64,000 nucleotides of DNA from Curtobacterium flaccumfaciens (GTDB lineage: Bacteria; Actinomycetota; Actinomycetes; Actinomycetales; Microbacteriaceae), in contig NZ_JABMCF010000029.1 in NCBI RefSeq assembly GCF_013359815.1, forward strand, positions 62,001 to 126,000, in the 5' to 3' direction. This document shows positions 36,096-45,751 of the stretch, in pieces. The notes under the pieces were generated by a model, which worked only from the letters and a program-made list of their open reading frames with translations, had not been told where the DNA came from and did no database searches. Both the position numbers and the translations under genes were made by a program. The stretch's first letter is position 1. Each line of letters starts with the position of its first letter.

Positions 36096-37153
36096 GCGCC
36101 CTTGCGCTCCGCGAGCTTCGGCGCGATCGACTCGACCGGGGCGTCCTCGGCCTTGGCGCCGCCGACGCCGAGCTTGGCGAGGATCTTGCCTTCGATGTCG
36201 GCAGCGATCTCGGGGTTCTGGATCAGGAAGGAACGCGAGTTCTCCTTGCCCTGCCCGAGCTGGTCGCCGTCGTAGGTGTACCAGGCGCCCGACTTCTTGA
36301 CGATGCCGTGGTCGACACCGAAGTCGAGCAGCGAGCCTTCGCGCGAGATGCCGACGCCGTACAGGATGTCGAACTCGGCCTGCTTGAAGGGCGGTGCCAT
36401 CTTGTTCTTGACGACCTTGACGCGCGTGCGGTTGCCCACCGCGTCGGTACCGCTCTTGAGCGTCTCGATGCGACGGATGTCGAGGCGGACGGACGCGTAG
36501 AACTTCAACGCCTTACCGCCCGAGGTGGTCTCCGGCGAACCGAAGAACACGCCGATCTTCTCGCGCAGCTGGTTGATGAAGATCATCGTGGTCTGCGTCT
36601 GGTTCAGGCCACCGGCGAGCTTTCGCAGCGCCTGGGACATGAGGCGGGCCTGCAGACCGACGTGCGAGTCACCCATCTCGCCCTCGATCTCAGCACGGGG
36701 CACGAGGGCCGCGACGGAGTCGATGACGATCAGGTCGATGGAGCCGGAGCGGACCAGCATGTCCGCGATCTCGAGCGCCTGCTCGGCGGTGTCGGGCTGC
36801 GACACGAGCAGGGCGTCGATGTCGACACCGAGCTTCTTGGCGTACTCGGGGTCGAGCGCGTGCTCGGCGTCGATGAAGGCCGCGATGCCACCGGCGCGCT
36901 GGGCGTTGGCGATGGCGTGGATGGTGAGGGTCGTCTTACCCGACGACTCCGGGCCGTAGATCTCGACGATGCGGCCACGGGGCAGGCCACCGATGCCGAG
37001 CGCGACGTCCAGCGCCACCGACCCGGTCTGGATGACGTTGACGGGGGCGCGTTCGTCCGAACCGAGGCGCATGATCGCACCCTTGCCGAACTGCCTGTCG
37101 ATCTGTGCGAGTGCGGTCTCGAGGGCCTTTTCGCGGTCTGCCGGTGATGGCAT
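36092..37153 (-). CDS. recA: Recombinase RecA
   Basis: 353 residues from ATG 37153, which has AAGGAG six bases upstream; ATG 37174 and a longer frame to 37294 also exist but lack such spacing. The Walker A motif GPESSGKTT (67-75), the Walker B region ([18 protein letters not shown]) and [34 protein letters not shown] (loop L2 and the DNA-binding region) are intact. The C-terminus ends in [21 protein letters not shown]. RecA drives strand exchange and LexA cleavage. Two LexA boxes lie upstream; recX follows with a four-base overlap. Confidence 0.98.
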   Translation of the reverse strand: MPSPADREKALETALAQIDRQFGKGAIMRLGSDERAPVNVIQTGSVALDVALGIGGLPRGRIVEIYGPESSGKTTLTIHAIANAQRAGGIAAFIDAEHALDPEYAKKLGVDIDALLVSQPDTAEQALEIADMLVRSGSIDLIVIDSVAALVPRAEIEGEMGDSHVGLQARLMSQALRKLAGGLNQTQTTMIFINQLREKIGVFFGSPETTSGGKALKFYASVRLDIRRIETLKSGTDAVGNRTRVKVVKNKMAPPFKQAEFDILYGVGISREGSLLDFGVDHGIVKKSGAWYTYDGDQLGQGKENSRSFLIQNPEIAADIEGKILAKLGVGGAKAEDAPVESIAPKLAERKGA

Positions 37154-37363
37154 GGGGTGCTCCTTCGTGCTCATGTTCGGCCGCCTGTAGGCTGTCGCGT
37201 CCACGCCGGCCGGTGGTGCAAGGCCGATGGTTCTGCGACAAGGCTTCGGGCTGTTCCCGATGTCCATCAACCTATGGCGAGCCACCGACATCACTGCCGA
37301 CGGTCACGCGATCTGTGGATGGAACATCCGGGCGACGCCGCTGTGGAGGAAGCTACCACCGAT

Positions 37364-37377
37364 CGAACACGCGTTCG
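37364..37377 (-). promoter_or_regulatory. LexA box 1 upstream of recA (perfect)
   Basis: CGAACACGCGTTCG matches the CGAACnnnnGTTCG consensus exactly. It lies 211 bases upstream of the recA start, consistent with an SOS-regulated promoter and a long leader. Confidence 0.85.
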
Positions 37378-37387
37378 AGCAACACGC

Positions 37388-37401
37388 CGAACACAGTTTC
37401 G
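37388..37401 (-). promoter_or_regulatory. LexA box 2 upstream of recA
   Basis: CGAACACAGTTTCG has one mismatch from the consensus and its start lies 24 bases from the start of the perfect box, on the same face of the helix to within about two turns. Cooperative LexA binding is plausible. Confidence 0.7.
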
Positions 37402-37425
37402 GGTGCGCCGCCCCGCGGAACCCGC

Positions 37426-37650
37426 TCAGTCCTGGGGTTCGGCGAGGCCCTTGCCGTGCCGCCGGTCCATCGGGACGTCCTGCGAGTCGCACAGTGCGTC
37501 CCACACCCGGCGGGCCTCGATGCCAGCCGCGAGGGCGTCCACGGCGGAGCGACCGCCCAGCCCCTCGAGCACGACGTCACGGGTGACCACGGAACCGTAG
37601 GCCTCACCGAACACCTGGTCGACGGCTCGCCAGAACTCACTCACGCGCAT
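37426..37650 (-). CDS. DUF3046 protein
   Basis: 74 residues from ATG 37650. It matches the small DUF3046 family that lies next to recA in actinobacteria: MRVSEFWRAVDQVFGEAYG at the start, TRDVVLEGLGGRSAVDALAAGIEARRVWDALCDSQDVPMDRRHG in the middle. No function is known. It sits between the clgR-like gene and recA, and the two recA LexA boxes lie just after its end. Confidence 0.85.
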   Translation of the reverse strand: MRVSEFWRAVDQVFGEAYGSVVTRDVVLEGLGGRSAVDALAAGIEARRVWDALCDSQDVPMDRRHGKGLAEPQD

Positions 37651-37689
37651 CCGACCAGCCTAGGCGCGTGGTCGTGGGCCGGAACGCAG

Positions 37690-37723
37690 AACGCCCCCGC
37701 CGGGAAGGACCGGCGAGGGCGTT
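37690..37723 (-). terminator. Terminator hairpin after the ClgR-like gene
   Basis: AACGCCCCCGCCGG (37690-37703) pairs with CCGGCGAGGGCGTT (37710-37723) with one mismatch around a six-base loop, 14 bases after the regulator's stop codon. Confidence 0.75.
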
Positions 37724-37736
37724 CGGTGCGGTGCGC

Positions 37737-38045
37737 TCAGCGAACCGCGAGGTCGTTGTCGAACTCGGCGACGAGGTCGTCCGGGAGCGTGTCGGGGACG
37801 GGGGTCAGCCCCTCGACGATCGCGAGGCGGTCGCCCACTTCGCGCATGATGGTCGAGATGGGCGTGTCCAGAGCATCCGCGACGGACGCGAGGATCTCCG
37901 AGCTGGCTTCCTTCTGCCCGCGCTCGACCTCACTGAGGTACCCGAGCGCGACACTGGCCTTGGACGCGACCTGACGGAGGGTCCGGCCCTTCTGCAAGCG
38001 GAAGTCCCGGAGCACATCGCCGATTTCCTGACGAACGAGAACCAT
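37737..38045 (-). CDS. clgR: XRE-type regulator, ClgR-like
   Basis: 102 residues from ATG 38045 with AGGAGG upstream; the open frame beyond this is shadow. The helix-turn-helix RQEIGDVLRDFRLQKGRTLRQVASKASVALGYLSEVERGQKEASSEILASVADALDTP is nearly identical in pattern to ClgR/PopR regulators, which activate clp protease and related stress genes in actinobacteria. The C-terminus ends in DDLVAEFDNDLAVR; in ClgR proteins an LAA-like hydrophobic tail makes them Clp substrates, and here LAVR takes that place. Position between cinA and recA is the standard actinobacterial location. The symbol is by context and motif. Confidence 0.85.
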   Translation of the reverse strand: MVLVRQEIGDVLRDFRLQKGRTLRQVASKASVALGYLSEVERGQKEASSEILASVADALDTPISTIMREVGDRLAIVEGLTPVPDTLPDDLVAEFDNDLAVR

Positions 38046-38199
38046 GAGAACTCCTCCTCTCTGTCGTCTCCGCGCCCGCTCGGTCCGGTGGATCGAGTTC
38101 GGGTTCAGCAACAATAGCGTTGCCGGTTGCAGCATGTTAGCCAGGCTGGCTGCCGTACTGCTGGAGATTTCGTGAGATGTAACCCAGTGGAAACGGGAC

Positions 38200-38727
38200 C
38201 TATTCCCGGCCCCGGACCTCGGACGACATCCGTGCAAGGAGTTCGGAGACGGTGGCGTGCCGGATTGCTCCCCGGTCACCGTCGAGGTGCAGCTCGAAGG
38301 CCTCAGCCCCCGCGGCGGAGGCGATCCCCACGTACACGGTGCCGACGGGCTTGCCGTCCTGCGGGTCCGGGCCGGCGACGCCCGTCGTGCTGATCCCCCA
38401 CGTCGCGGGTTCCCCGTCGACGGACAGCGCGATCCGGACACCGGCGGCCATCTGCCGGGCGACTTCCGGATGCACGGCACCCTCGGCCTCGAGCAGCTCC
38501 GCCGAGACCCCGAGCACGGAGTGCTTCACGGGCGTCGCGTAGGCCACGACGCCGCCCCGGACGACGGCGCTCGCGCCCGGCACGTCGACCAGCGTCGCCA
38601 CGACGAGTCCGCCGGTCAGCGACTCCGCCACGGCGAGGGTCTCGCCCCGTGCCGTCAGCTCGGCGATGAGCCCCGGTGCGACCGGGACGGGAGGCGCGGC
38701 CTGCGTCGAGCGGTCGGGCCCGGTCAT
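38200..38727 (-). CDS. CinA C-terminal-domain protein (NMN amidohydrolase type)
   Basis: 175 residues from ATG 38727, overlapping the pgsA stop by four bases (ATGA). The sequence is the PncC/CinA-C domain alone: LTARGETLAVAESLTGGLVVATLVDVPGASAVVRGGVVAYATPVKHSVLGV, then TWGISTTGVAGPDPQDGKPVGTVYVGIA, with the expected Ser, Tyr and Thr of the nicotinamide mononucleotide amidohydrolase. It probably deamidates NMN in pyridine-nucleotide recycling. The full-length CinA N-terminal part is absent, as in many actinobacteria. Confidence 0.9.
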   Translation of the reverse strand: MTGPDRSTQAAPPVPVAPGLIAELTARGETLAVAESLTGGLVVATLVDVPGASAVVRGGVVAYATPVKHSVLGVSAELLEAEGAVHPEVARQMAAGVRIALSVDGEPATWGISTTGVAGPDPQDGKPVGTVYVGIASAAGAEAFELHLDGDRGAIRHATVSELLARMSSEVRGRE

Positions 38728-39368
38728 GCGGTGGTGCGGTTGTGCTTCCATGCCTGCCAGAGGTAGTCGATCCCGCTCAGGATCGTTGCCAGGAACGCGG
38801 CCGTCATCAGGATGCCGTTGACCCAGTGCGCCCAGTCGCCGACCAGGTTCCACCACGGGAACAGCGCGGCCGTCAGCGCGACGGCCTGCAGCACGGTCTT
38901 GATCTTGCCGCCGCGGCTGGCCGGGATCACCCGGTCGGAGAGCACCGCGAACCGGAAGACCGTGATGCCGATCTCGCGCACCATGATCAGCACGGTCACG
39001 TACCAGGGCAGCTCGGCCAGGATCGACAGCGCGACGAGCGCACCACCGATGAGCACCTTGTCGGCGATCGGGTCGACGAGCTTGCCGAAGTCCGTGACCA
39101 GGTTCTGCCGACGGGCGATGATGCCGTCGGCGCTGTCCGTGACGATGGCCACGACGAAGACGACCGCGGCCCAGATGCGCAGCGGCCCGTCGTTGCCGGC
39201 GTCGGTGAGCAGCAGGACGAAGAACAGCGGCGCCATGAGGATGCGCACCACCGTGATGATGTTCGCGACGTTCGCGGTCGACGCGGGGCCGGGGCCCTTG
39301 CGCAGCAGCCGCCCGCGCCACGGGAACCGTGCGCCGTGCGTGGTGTTCGTGCTGTCCGAGGCGGTCAT
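38724..39368 (-). CDS. pgsA: CDP-diacylglycerol-glycerol-3-phosphate 3-phosphatidyltransferase
   Basis: 214 residues from ATG 39368, eight bases after GGGAG; the ftsK stop lies at 39374. The CDP-alcohol phosphotransferase signature is complete: DSADGIIARRQNLVTDFGKLVDPIADK carries the DxxDGxxAR...G...D...D pattern. Five or six hydrophobic segments follow the family topology (NIITVVRILMAPLFFVLLL, IWAAVVFVVAIVTD, LIGGALVALSILAELPWYVTVLIM, TVLQAVALTAALFPWW). It makes phosphatidylglycerol phosphate at the membrane. It is coupled to the cinA-like gene. Confidence 0.92.
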   Translation of the reverse strand: MTASDSTNTTHGARFPWRGRLLRKGPGPASTANVANIITVVRILMAPLFFVLLLTDAGNDGPLRIWAAVVFVVAIVTDSADGIIARRQNLVTDFGKLVDPIADKVLIGGALVALSILAELPWYVTVLIMVREIGITVFRFAVLSDRVIPASRGGKIKTVLQAVALTAALFPWWNLVGDWAHWVNGILMTAAFLATILSGIDYLWQAWKHNRTTA

Positions 39369-39373
39369 CGCCG

Positions 39374-42298
39374 TCACTCCCTGCCCGTCAGTCCCCACGC
39401 GTCCTCATCGGGCTCGTCGTGGACTTCATCGTACCCGCGGGTCATGTCCCCGACGGGGTCTGCTCCGTAGCGGTCGCCGTCGCCGGACGGCGTCGGGGCC
39501 GGCGCTGCCGGAGCGGCCGCGGCGGGCGGCTCCTCGCCGCGGAGCTTCGCGAGCACCGCGGGCAGCTGGTCGGCGGTCACCAGGACGTCGCGGGCCTTCG
39601 ACCCCTCGGACGGCCCGACGATGTCGCGCGACTCCATCAGGTCCATCAGGCGACCGGCCTTGGCGAAGCCGACGCGGAGCTTGCGCTGCAGCATCGACGT
39701 CGAGCCGAACTGGGTCGACACGACCTGCTCGACGGCCGCGAGCAGCAGTTCGAGGTCGTCACCGATGTCGGCGTCGATCTCCTTGCGCTCGACCACGGCC
39801 TGGACGTCCTGGCGGTACTCGGGCTGCGCCTGCCGCGTGACGTGCTGGACGACCTCGGCGACCTCGCCCTCCTGCACCCAGGCGCCCTGCACGCGGAGCG
39901 ACTTGGACGAGCCCATCGGCAGGAAGAGCGCGTCGCCCTGACCGATGAGCTTGTCGGCGCCGGGCTGGTCGAGGATGACGCGGGAGTCCGTGACGCTCGT
40001 CACCGCGAAGGCGATGCGCGACGGCACGTTCGCCTTGATCAGGCCGGTGATGACGTCGACCGAGGGGCGCTGCGTCGCGAGCACCAGGTGGATGCCGGCG
40101 GCGCGGGCGAGCTGGGTGATGCGGACGATCGACTCCTCGACGTCGCGGGGCGCCACGAGCATGAGGTCCGCGAGCTCGTCGACGACGACGAGCAGGTACG
40201 GGTACGGCTTGAGCTTCCGCTCACTGCCCGCCGGCAGGACGATCTCGTTGTTCTCGATCGCCTTGTTGAAGTCGTCGACGTGGCGGAACCCGAACGACGC
40301 CAGGTCGTCGTATCGCATGTCCATCTCCTTCACGACCCACTGCAGCGCTTCGGCCGCCTTCTTCGGGTTCGTGATGATGGGCGTGATGAGGTGCGGGACA
40401 CCGGCGTAGATCGAGAGCTCGACGCGCTTCGGGTCGACCAGGACCATGCGGACCTCGGACGGCTTCGCACGCATCAGCAGCGAGGTGATCATCGAGTTGA
40501 TGAACACCGACTTGCCGGAACCGGTGGAGCCGGCGACGAGCAGGTGCGGCATCTTCGCGAGGTTCGCGACGACGAAGCCGCCCTCGACGTCCTTGCCGAC
40601 GCCGATCGTCATCGGGTGCTTCGACTTGCGGGCGGCGTTCGAGCGCAGCACGTCACCGAGCGAGACGATCTCGCGGTCGGTGTTCGGGATCTCGACGCCG
40701 ATGGCGCTCTTGCCCGGGATCGGCGACAGGATGCGGACCTCGTTCGAGGCGACCGCGTACGACAGGTTCTTCGACAGGGCTGTGACCCGCTCGACCTTGA
40801 CGCCGGGGCCGAGCTCGATCTCGTACCGGGTCACCGTCGGCCCGCGGGAGAACCCGGTGACCTTCGCGTCGACCTTGAACTCGGTGAGCACCCCGGTGAT
40901 CGCGGCGACGATGTCGTCGTTCGCCTGGCTCCGCGCGACCGAGGGCGTTCCGGAACTCAGCGTCGTGGCGGCGGGCAGTCGGTAGGGCTTCGACGGATCG
41001 TCGTCGGAACCGGCGGCGGCTGCGCTCAGCTCGGCGGCGGCGTCGATGTCCTCTGGCTCGTCGACGATCTCGGGCTCGGACAGCACCTCGGGACGGATGT
41101 CGGCGGTCGGCTCCGGCCGCGCGGGGACGTCGGTGCCGAACGCGCGGAGGGCCTGCTCGGCGTCCTGCAGGTCCTGCTCGACGGAGTCGTTGAGGTTGAC
41201 CGACGCGGGCTCGGCCGGCGTGAGATCGACGAGCCCGGCGGCGGCACCGGCGTTCGGGCTCACCGCGGGCGCAGCGGGCACGACGGGGGCAACTGGTGCG
41301 ACCGCAGCGGCAGCCGGGGCGACCCCGCTGGCCGGGGGCAGCACGGGGCTGTCGTACGCCGGGTCCTCTTCGCGCCCGGACTTGTTCCGGCGCCACCACG
41401 GCACGTTGTCGCCACCGGCTTCGGCGTCGGCAGCGGCCTGCTCGTCACCGAACCCGAGGTCGTCGAACAGCTGGAAGTCGGTGTCGCCCTTCTTGCCGCG
41501 CTTCGACGTGCGGGCGCGGGCAGCGGGCTCCGCCACGGCGGCGGCGTCGGCCTCGGGTTCTGCCGCGGGGGCCGGGGCGCCGAACAGGTAGGCGTAGAGC
41601 TCGTGCAGGCGTCGCCCGAGTTTGTTCGGCGGCGTCTTGGTGATGATGAAGAGCGAGAGCACCAGCAGCACGATCGCCACGGGGACGGCCACCCAGGCGG
41701 TCGCGATCGTGACGAGCCAGCCGATGACCACCCAGCCGAGCACCCCACCGGCGGCAGCCAGCGCGGGCATGCCGTCAGCCGCGCTCGGTCGGCCGCCGAA
41801 GACGTGGCAGAGCGAGGCGATCGACACGATCAGGATGCCCAGGCCGATGCCGATCCGGGTGTTGTCGTGCACCGAGGCCGGGTGCCGGAACAACCACCCG
41901 GCGAACACGATCATGATGACGGGCAGGGCGAACGCCAGGCGGCCGAACAGCCCGCCGAACGTGTACGCGTCGAGTGCGACGGAGACGCTGTTGGTCGGGT
42001 TGAGCCACTCGACGACCCCGCCGGCGATGGCCAGCAGGAACAGCAGGAACGGGAACCCGTCGCGCCGCTGGTCCTTCTCGAGGGTCTCCTTGCCGAGCAG
42101 CCGGAACATCGCGCCGACGCCGTGCGCCATCGCGAGCCAGAAGGTCACGAGCGGGTTCTGCTCGCGGAACACCGGCGTGGGTGCGGCCTGCGGCAGCTTC
42201 TTCGTCGTGGCCTGGGTGCGCGACGAACCGCGCGTCCCGTTGCCACGGGACGACGTGGACGCGCGCGAGCGCGTGGTCGACTTGGTGCCTCCGGCCAT
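39374..42298 (-). CDS. ftsK: DNA translocase FtsK/SpoIIIE
   Basis: 974 residues. Four or five membrane segments lie in the first 230 residues ([87 protein letters not shown]). A Pro/Ala/Glu-rich linker follows, then the motor: [24 protein letters not shown] (Walker A) and [21 protein letters not shown] (Walker B). The gamma domain is at the C-terminus ([44 protein letters not shown]). It pumps chromosome DNA across the division septum. ATG 42298 follows the rnj terminator. Confidence 0.97.
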   Translation of the reverse strand: MAGGTKSTTRSRASTSSRGNGTRGSSRTQATTKKLPQAAPTPVFREQNPLVTFWLAMAHGVGAMFRLLGKETLEKDQRRDGFPFLLFLLAIAGGVVEWLNPTNSVSVALDAYTFGGLFGRLAFALPVIMIVFAGWLFRHPASVHDNTRIGIGLGILIVSIASLCHVFGGRPSAADGMPALAAAGGVLGWVVIGWLVTIATAWVAVPVAIVLLVLSLFIITKTPPNKLGRRLHELYAYLFGAPAPAAEPEADAAAVAEPAARARTSKRGKKGDTDFQLFDDLGFGDEQAAADAEAGGDNVPWWRRNKSGREEDPAYDSPVLPPASGVAPAAAAVAPVAPVVPAAPAVSPNAGAAAGLVDLTPAEPASVNLNDSVEQDLQDAEQALRAFGTDVPARPEPTADIRPEVLSEPEIVDEPEDIDAAAELSAAAAGSDDDPSKPYRLPAATTLSSGTPSVARSQANDDIVAAITGVLTEFKVDAKVTGFSRGPTVTRYEIELGPGVKVERVTALSKNLSYAVASNEVRILSPIPGKSAIGVEIPNTDREIVSLGDVLRSNAARKSKHPMTIGVGKDVEGGFVVANLAKMPHLLVAGSTGSGKSVFINSMITSLLMRAKPSEVRMVLVDPKRVELSIYAGVPHLITPIITNPKKAAEALQWVVKEMDMRYDDLASFGFRHVDDFNKAIENNEIVLPAGSERKLKPYPYLLVVVDELADLMLVAPRDVEESIVRITQLARAAGIHLVLATQRPSVDVITGLIKANVPSRIAFAVTSVTDSRVILDQPGADKLIGQGDALFLPMGSSKSLRVQGAWVQEGEVAEVVQHVTRQAQPEYRQDVQAVVERKEIDADIGDDLELLLAAVEQVVSTQFGSTSMLQRKLRVGFAKAGRLMDLMESRDIVGPSEGSKARDVLVTADQLPAVLAKLRGEEPPAAAAPAAPAPTPSGDGDRYGADPVGDMTRGYDEVHDEPDEDAWGLTGRE

Positions 42299-42336
42299 GG
42301 GCAGAACCCTAACGCCCGCTCAGGACAAACGCAGGA

Positions 42337-42376
42337 AGGCCCGCCGCAGCGTCCGTGACGGACGCTGGACGGGCCT
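42337..42376 (-). terminator. Terminator hairpin after rnj
   Basis: The left arm 42337-42355 pairs with 42359-42376 with a small bulge around a three-base loop. It lies 46 bases after the rnj stop. The 42370-42386 part contains the dispersed GGGCCTCC core (CGGGCCTCCCGGGCCGG). Confidence 0.65.
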
Positions 42377-42421
42377 CCCGGGCCGGACGGACGCGAACGC
42401 GCGCCCACCCGCGAACGGGCC

Positions 42422-44098
42422 CTACGCCTCGATGACCACCGGGACGATCATCGGACGACGGCGGTGCTTCGTGTTCACCCAGCGACCGACCGTGCGACGG
42501 ACGACCTGCGCGAAGGCGTGCGAGTCGCGCGTGCCGTTGGCCGCGGCCTCGGAGATCGCCTTGGCGATCTGTGGGCGGACGTCGTCGAACACGGAGTCGT
42601 CCTCGGCGAAGCCGCGCGACTGGATCTCCGGGCCGATCACGCACTGCCCGGTGGTGAAGTCCACCGCGCAGAAGATCGAGATGAAGCCCTCTTCCGCCAG
42701 GACGCGGCGGTCCTTCAGGTCGGCGTCGGTGATCTCGCCGACGGTGGAGCCGTCGACGTAGACGTAGCCGATGTCGAGCTGGCCGGCGACCGTCGCGACG
42801 CCGTCCTTCAGGTCGACGACGATGCCGTCCTGCCCGAGGATCACGTTGCGCGGCGGGACACCCGTCTGGATCGCCAGGTCGGCGTTCGCGTACAGGTGGC
42901 GGTGCTCGCCGTGGACGGGGAGCACGTTGCGCGGCCGAAGTATGTTGTAGCAGTAGAGCAGCTCGCCGGCGGAGGCGTGTCCGGAGACGTGCACCTTCGC
43001 GTTGCCCTTGTGCACGACCTTCGCACCGAGCTTCGTCAGCCCGTCGATGACGCGGTACACGGCGTTCTCGTTGCCCGGGATGAGCGACGACGCGAGGATG
43101 ACGGTGTCGCCCTCGCCGATCTCGATCTGGTGCTCGAGGTTCGCCATGCGGGCCAGGACGGCCATCGGCTCACCCTGCGACCCGGTCGACATGTAGACGA
43201 TCTGGTCGTCGGGGACGTTCTTCGCCTTCTTCGTGTCGATGAGCACGTTCTCCGGCACCCGCAGGTACCCGAGGTCGGCGGCGATCGTCATGTTGCGGAT
43301 CATCGAGCGGCCCATGAACGCGACCTTGCGGTTCGCGGCTGCGGCGGCGTCGAGGACCTGCTGCACGCGGTGCACGTGCGACGAGAAGCTCGCCACGACG
43401 ACCTTCTTGCGGGCGCGCATGATGATGTTCTCGAGCACCGGGCCGATGTCGCGCTCCGGAGCGGTGAAGCCCGGCACGTCGGCGTTCGTGGAGTCCGGCA
43501 GGAACAGGTCCACGCCGGCCTCGCCCAGACGGGCGAACGCACGGAGGTCGGTGATGCGGTCGTCGAGCGGGAGCTGGTCCATCTTGAAGTCGCCCGTGTG
43601 CAGCACACGACCGGCGGGGGTCGTGATCGCGACGGCGAGGGCGTCCGGGATGGAGTGGTTCACGGCGACGAACTCGAGGTGGAACGGGCCGATCTGCTCG
43701 GTCTGGTCCTCGGCCACGACGAGCGTGTACGGCTTGATCCGGTGTTCCTTGAGCTTCGCCTCGACCAGCGCGAGGGTCAGCGTGGAGCCGATCAGCGGGA
43801 TGTCGTCGCGGAGCTTCAGCAGGTACGGGACGGCGCCGATGTGGTCTTCGTGGCCGTGCGTGAGCACGACACCGAGGACGTCGTCGAGGCGGTCACGGAT
43901 CGGCGAGAAGTCCGGCAGGATCAGGTCGACACCGGGCTGGTGCTCCTCGGGGAACAGCACGCCGGCGTCGACGATGAGCAGCTTGCCCTCGTACTCGTAG
44001 ACGGTCATGTTGCGACCGATCTCGCCGAGGCCCCCGATGGGGACGACGCGGAGGGTGCCGGCTTCGAGCGGCTGCGGTTCGGAGATCTGTGTGGGCAT
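42422..44098 (-). CDS. rnj: Ribonuclease J
   Basis: 558 residues. The metallo-beta-lactamase signature is GVVLTHGHEDHIGAVPYLL (HxHxDH); the N-terminus has VVPIGGLGEIGRNMTVYEYEGKLLIVDAGVLFPE, and further metal ligands lie in VNHSIPDALAVAI and VLHTGDFKMDQLP. The beta-CASP region includes FSSHVHRVQQVLDAAAAANRKVAFMGRSM, and MSTGSQGEPMAVLARM. The C-terminus is truncated after IVPVVIEA, as usual in actinobacteria. It degrades and matures RNA by 5'-exo and endonucleolytic attack. ftsK follows on the same strand after a terminator. Confidence 0.96.
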   Translation of the reverse strand: MPTQISEPQPLEAGTLRVVPIGGLGEIGRNMTVYEYEGKLLIVDAGVLFPEEHQPGVDLILPDFSPIRDRLDDVLGVVLTHGHEDHIGAVPYLLKLRDDIPLIGSTLTLALVEAKLKEHRIKPYTLVVAEDQTEQIGPFHLEFVAVNHSIPDALAVAITTPAGRVLHTGDFKMDQLPLDDRITDLRAFARLGEAGVDLFLPDSTNADVPGFTAPERDIGPVLENIIMRARKKVVVASFSSHVHRVQQVLDAAAAANRKVAFMGRSMIRNMTIAADLGYLRVPENVLIDTKKAKNVPDDQIVYMSTGSQGEPMAVLARMANLEHQIEIGEGDTVILASSLIPGNENAVYRVIDGLTKLGAKVVHKGNAKVHVSGHASAGELLYCYNILRPRNVLPVHGEHRHLYANADLAIQTGVPPRNVILGQDGIVVDLKDGVATVAGQLDIGYVYVDGSTVGEITDADLKDRRVLAEEGFISIFCAVDFTTGQCVIGPEIQSRGFAEDDSVFDDVRPQIAKAISEAAANGTRDSHAFAQVVRRTVGRWVNTKHRRRPMIVPVVIEA

Positions 44099-44147
44099 TC
44101 GGTCCTACGGATTCGGGCGACGCGCGTGCTGCGCGCCGCGGTGTTCG

Positions 44148-45131
44148 CTAGCGGGTGGTGCCTGGCACCTTCGGTAGTGCACCGCCGGCCGCCGCGTTGC
44201 GGTCGGGGCGGAAGTTCGAGAAGTCGGCGCCGGGCACGTCGCGCACGGCTTCGAGGGAGGTCTCGATGGCGTACGCCTCGGAGTCCTCGGGGCCGACGAG
44301 CGGCAGTCGGACGCGCGGGCTGCCGATGCGGCCGAGCCCGTGCAGGATGTACTTGGCGGCCACGGTACCGGGAACGTGCGTCATCACGGCGCGGACGAGC
44401 GGCTCGAGTCGCTTGTGCTCGGCCGTCGCGGTGGCCAGGTCGCCCCGGTTCACCGCATCGACGATGGTGCGGTACGGCGCGCTCGTGATGTTCGCGGTCA
44501 CGCCGATCAGGCCGGTGGCGCCGATCGACAGGTGCGGGAGCACGTTCGTGTCATCGCCGGAGAAGTACATGAGGTCGGTGTTGTTCAGCACCCGCGAGAC
44601 CTCGGCGAAGTCGCCCTTGGCGTCCTTCACGGCGAGGATGTTCGGGTGCTTCGACGCACGCAGGATCGTGTCGTACGTGATCGGGATGCCGGTGCGGCCC
44701 GGGATGTCGTACAGGATCACCGGCAGGTCGGTGGCGTCCGCGATCATCCGGAAGTGGGTGAGGACACCCGACTGCGTCGGCTTGTTGTAGTACGGCGTGA
44801 CGATCATCACGCCGTCCGCGCCGGCCTTCTCGCTCTGCTTGTACAGGTGGATCGCGTGCGCGGTCTCGTTCGAGCCACCGCCCGTGATGATCTTCGCGCG
44901 GCCGGCGGCGACGGACTTGCCGACCTCGACCAGACGGAGCTTCTCCGGGTCGGTCAGCGTCGACGTCTCGCCGGTCGTGCCGGTGACGACGATGCCGTCG
45001 GCGCCGGCGGTGATGCAGTCGTCGATGTGCTGCTCGACGCCGGGCCAGTCGACCTCGCCGTCGGCCGTGAACGGGGTCACGAGGGCGACGAGGACCTGAC
45101 CGAAGGGATTCTCACGCGGGGACACGGGCAC
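44148..45131 (-). CDS. dapA: 4-hydroxy-tetrahydrodipicolinate synthase
   Basis: 327 residues. The catalytic lysine lies in ILAVKDAKGDFAE and the conserved tyrosine in VILYDIPGRTGIPI; VALVTPFTADGEVDWPG near the N-terminus and VVTGTTGETSTLT are also diagnostic. It condenses pyruvate and aspartate semialdehyde in lysine/DAP synthesis and so links to dapB (48033) and dapF (31801) on the same strand. ATG 45131 is preceded by ribosome-binding-like sequence of moderate strength. Confidence 0.97.
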   Translation of the reverse strand: MPVSPRENPFGQVLVALVTPFTADGEVDWPGVEQHIDDCITAGADGIVVTGTTGETSTLTDPEKLRLVEVGKSVAAGRAKIITGGGSNETAHAIHLYKQSEKAGADGVMIVTPYYNKPTQSGVLTHFRMIADATDLPVILYDIPGRTGIPITYDTILRASKHPNILAVKDAKGDFAEVSRVLNNTDLMYFSGDDTNVLPHLSIGATGLIGVTANITSAPYRTIVDAVNRGDLATATAEHKRLEPLVRAVMTHVPGTVAAKYILHGLGRIGSPRVRLPLVGPEDSEAYAIETSLEAVRDVPGADFSNFRPDRNAAAGGALPKVPGTTR

Positions 45132-45193
45132 CAGCGTACCGGGGATGCGCGCGGAGGCCGCCGTCCGTGTGGACGGTGGACCGCCTGCGGCGC

Positions 45194-45208
45194 GGCCGGG
45201 AGGCCCGG
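45194..45208. repeat. Dispersed GGGAGGCCC element
   Basis: GGCCGGGAGGCCCGG between dapA and folA. Same core as the other copies. Confidence 0.55.
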
Positions 45209-45250
45209 ATCACGTCCGTCCCGCCGGTCACGCCCGGCGGGGGCGGGCGC

Positions 45251-45751
45251 TCAGGCGCGGCGCTGCCACTCCAGGAACCGGTAGCGGGTGCCGCCGTTGC
45301 GGGACTCCTGCCACGGGCCCTCGTCGGTGAGCGTCCAAGCGGCAGTCTCGTCGAGCGTCGGTGCGACGGTGTCGCCGGGGACGTCGACGTCGATGAGGGT
45401 CTCGGAGACGTGGTCGGCCGCGTCGAGTGCGGCGGCGTAGACCTGACCGCCGCCGATCACCCACACCGTCTCGTCGGCGCCGTCGGCACGCTCGAGTTCG
45501 GCCTGCAGGTCGTGCACGACCTCGGCGCCGTCGGCCGTCCACGTCGTGTCCCGGGTGAGGACGACGTTGCGCCGACCGGGCAACGGCCGGAAGCGCTCGG
45601 GCAGGGACTCCCAGGTGCGCCGGCCCATCAGCACGGTCGCGTCGCCGGTGACCTGCTTGAAGTGCACCAGGTCTTCGGGCACGTGCCAGGGCATGCCGCC
45701 GTCGGCACCGATGACACCGGTGGTCGAGCGGGCCCAGACCATGCCGATCAT
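45251..45751 (-). CDS. folA: Dihydrofolate reductase
   Basis: 166 residues. The N-terminus [68 protein letters not shown] is typical, and the PEDL acidic residue that binds folate is visible. WVIGGGQVYAAAL binds NADPH. It reduces dihydrofolate made by thymidylate synthase. It starts on the last base of the thyA stop codon (TGATG), so translation is coupled. Confidence 0.96.
   Translation of the reverse strand: MIGMVWARSTTGVIGADGGMPWHVPEDLVHFKQVTGDATVLMGRRTWESLPERFRPLPGRRNVVLTRDTTWTADGAEVVHDLQAELERADGADETVWVIGGGQVYAAALDAADHVSETLIDVDVPGDTVAPTLDETAAWTLTDEGPWQESRNGGTRYRFLEWQRRA

Noticed and set aside
39329..42358. Plus-strand open frame of 1009 codons
   Set aside because: It lies entirely antisense to ftsK, whose motifs and composition are unmistakable; the antisense frame is Arg/Gly/Asp-rich with no domain.
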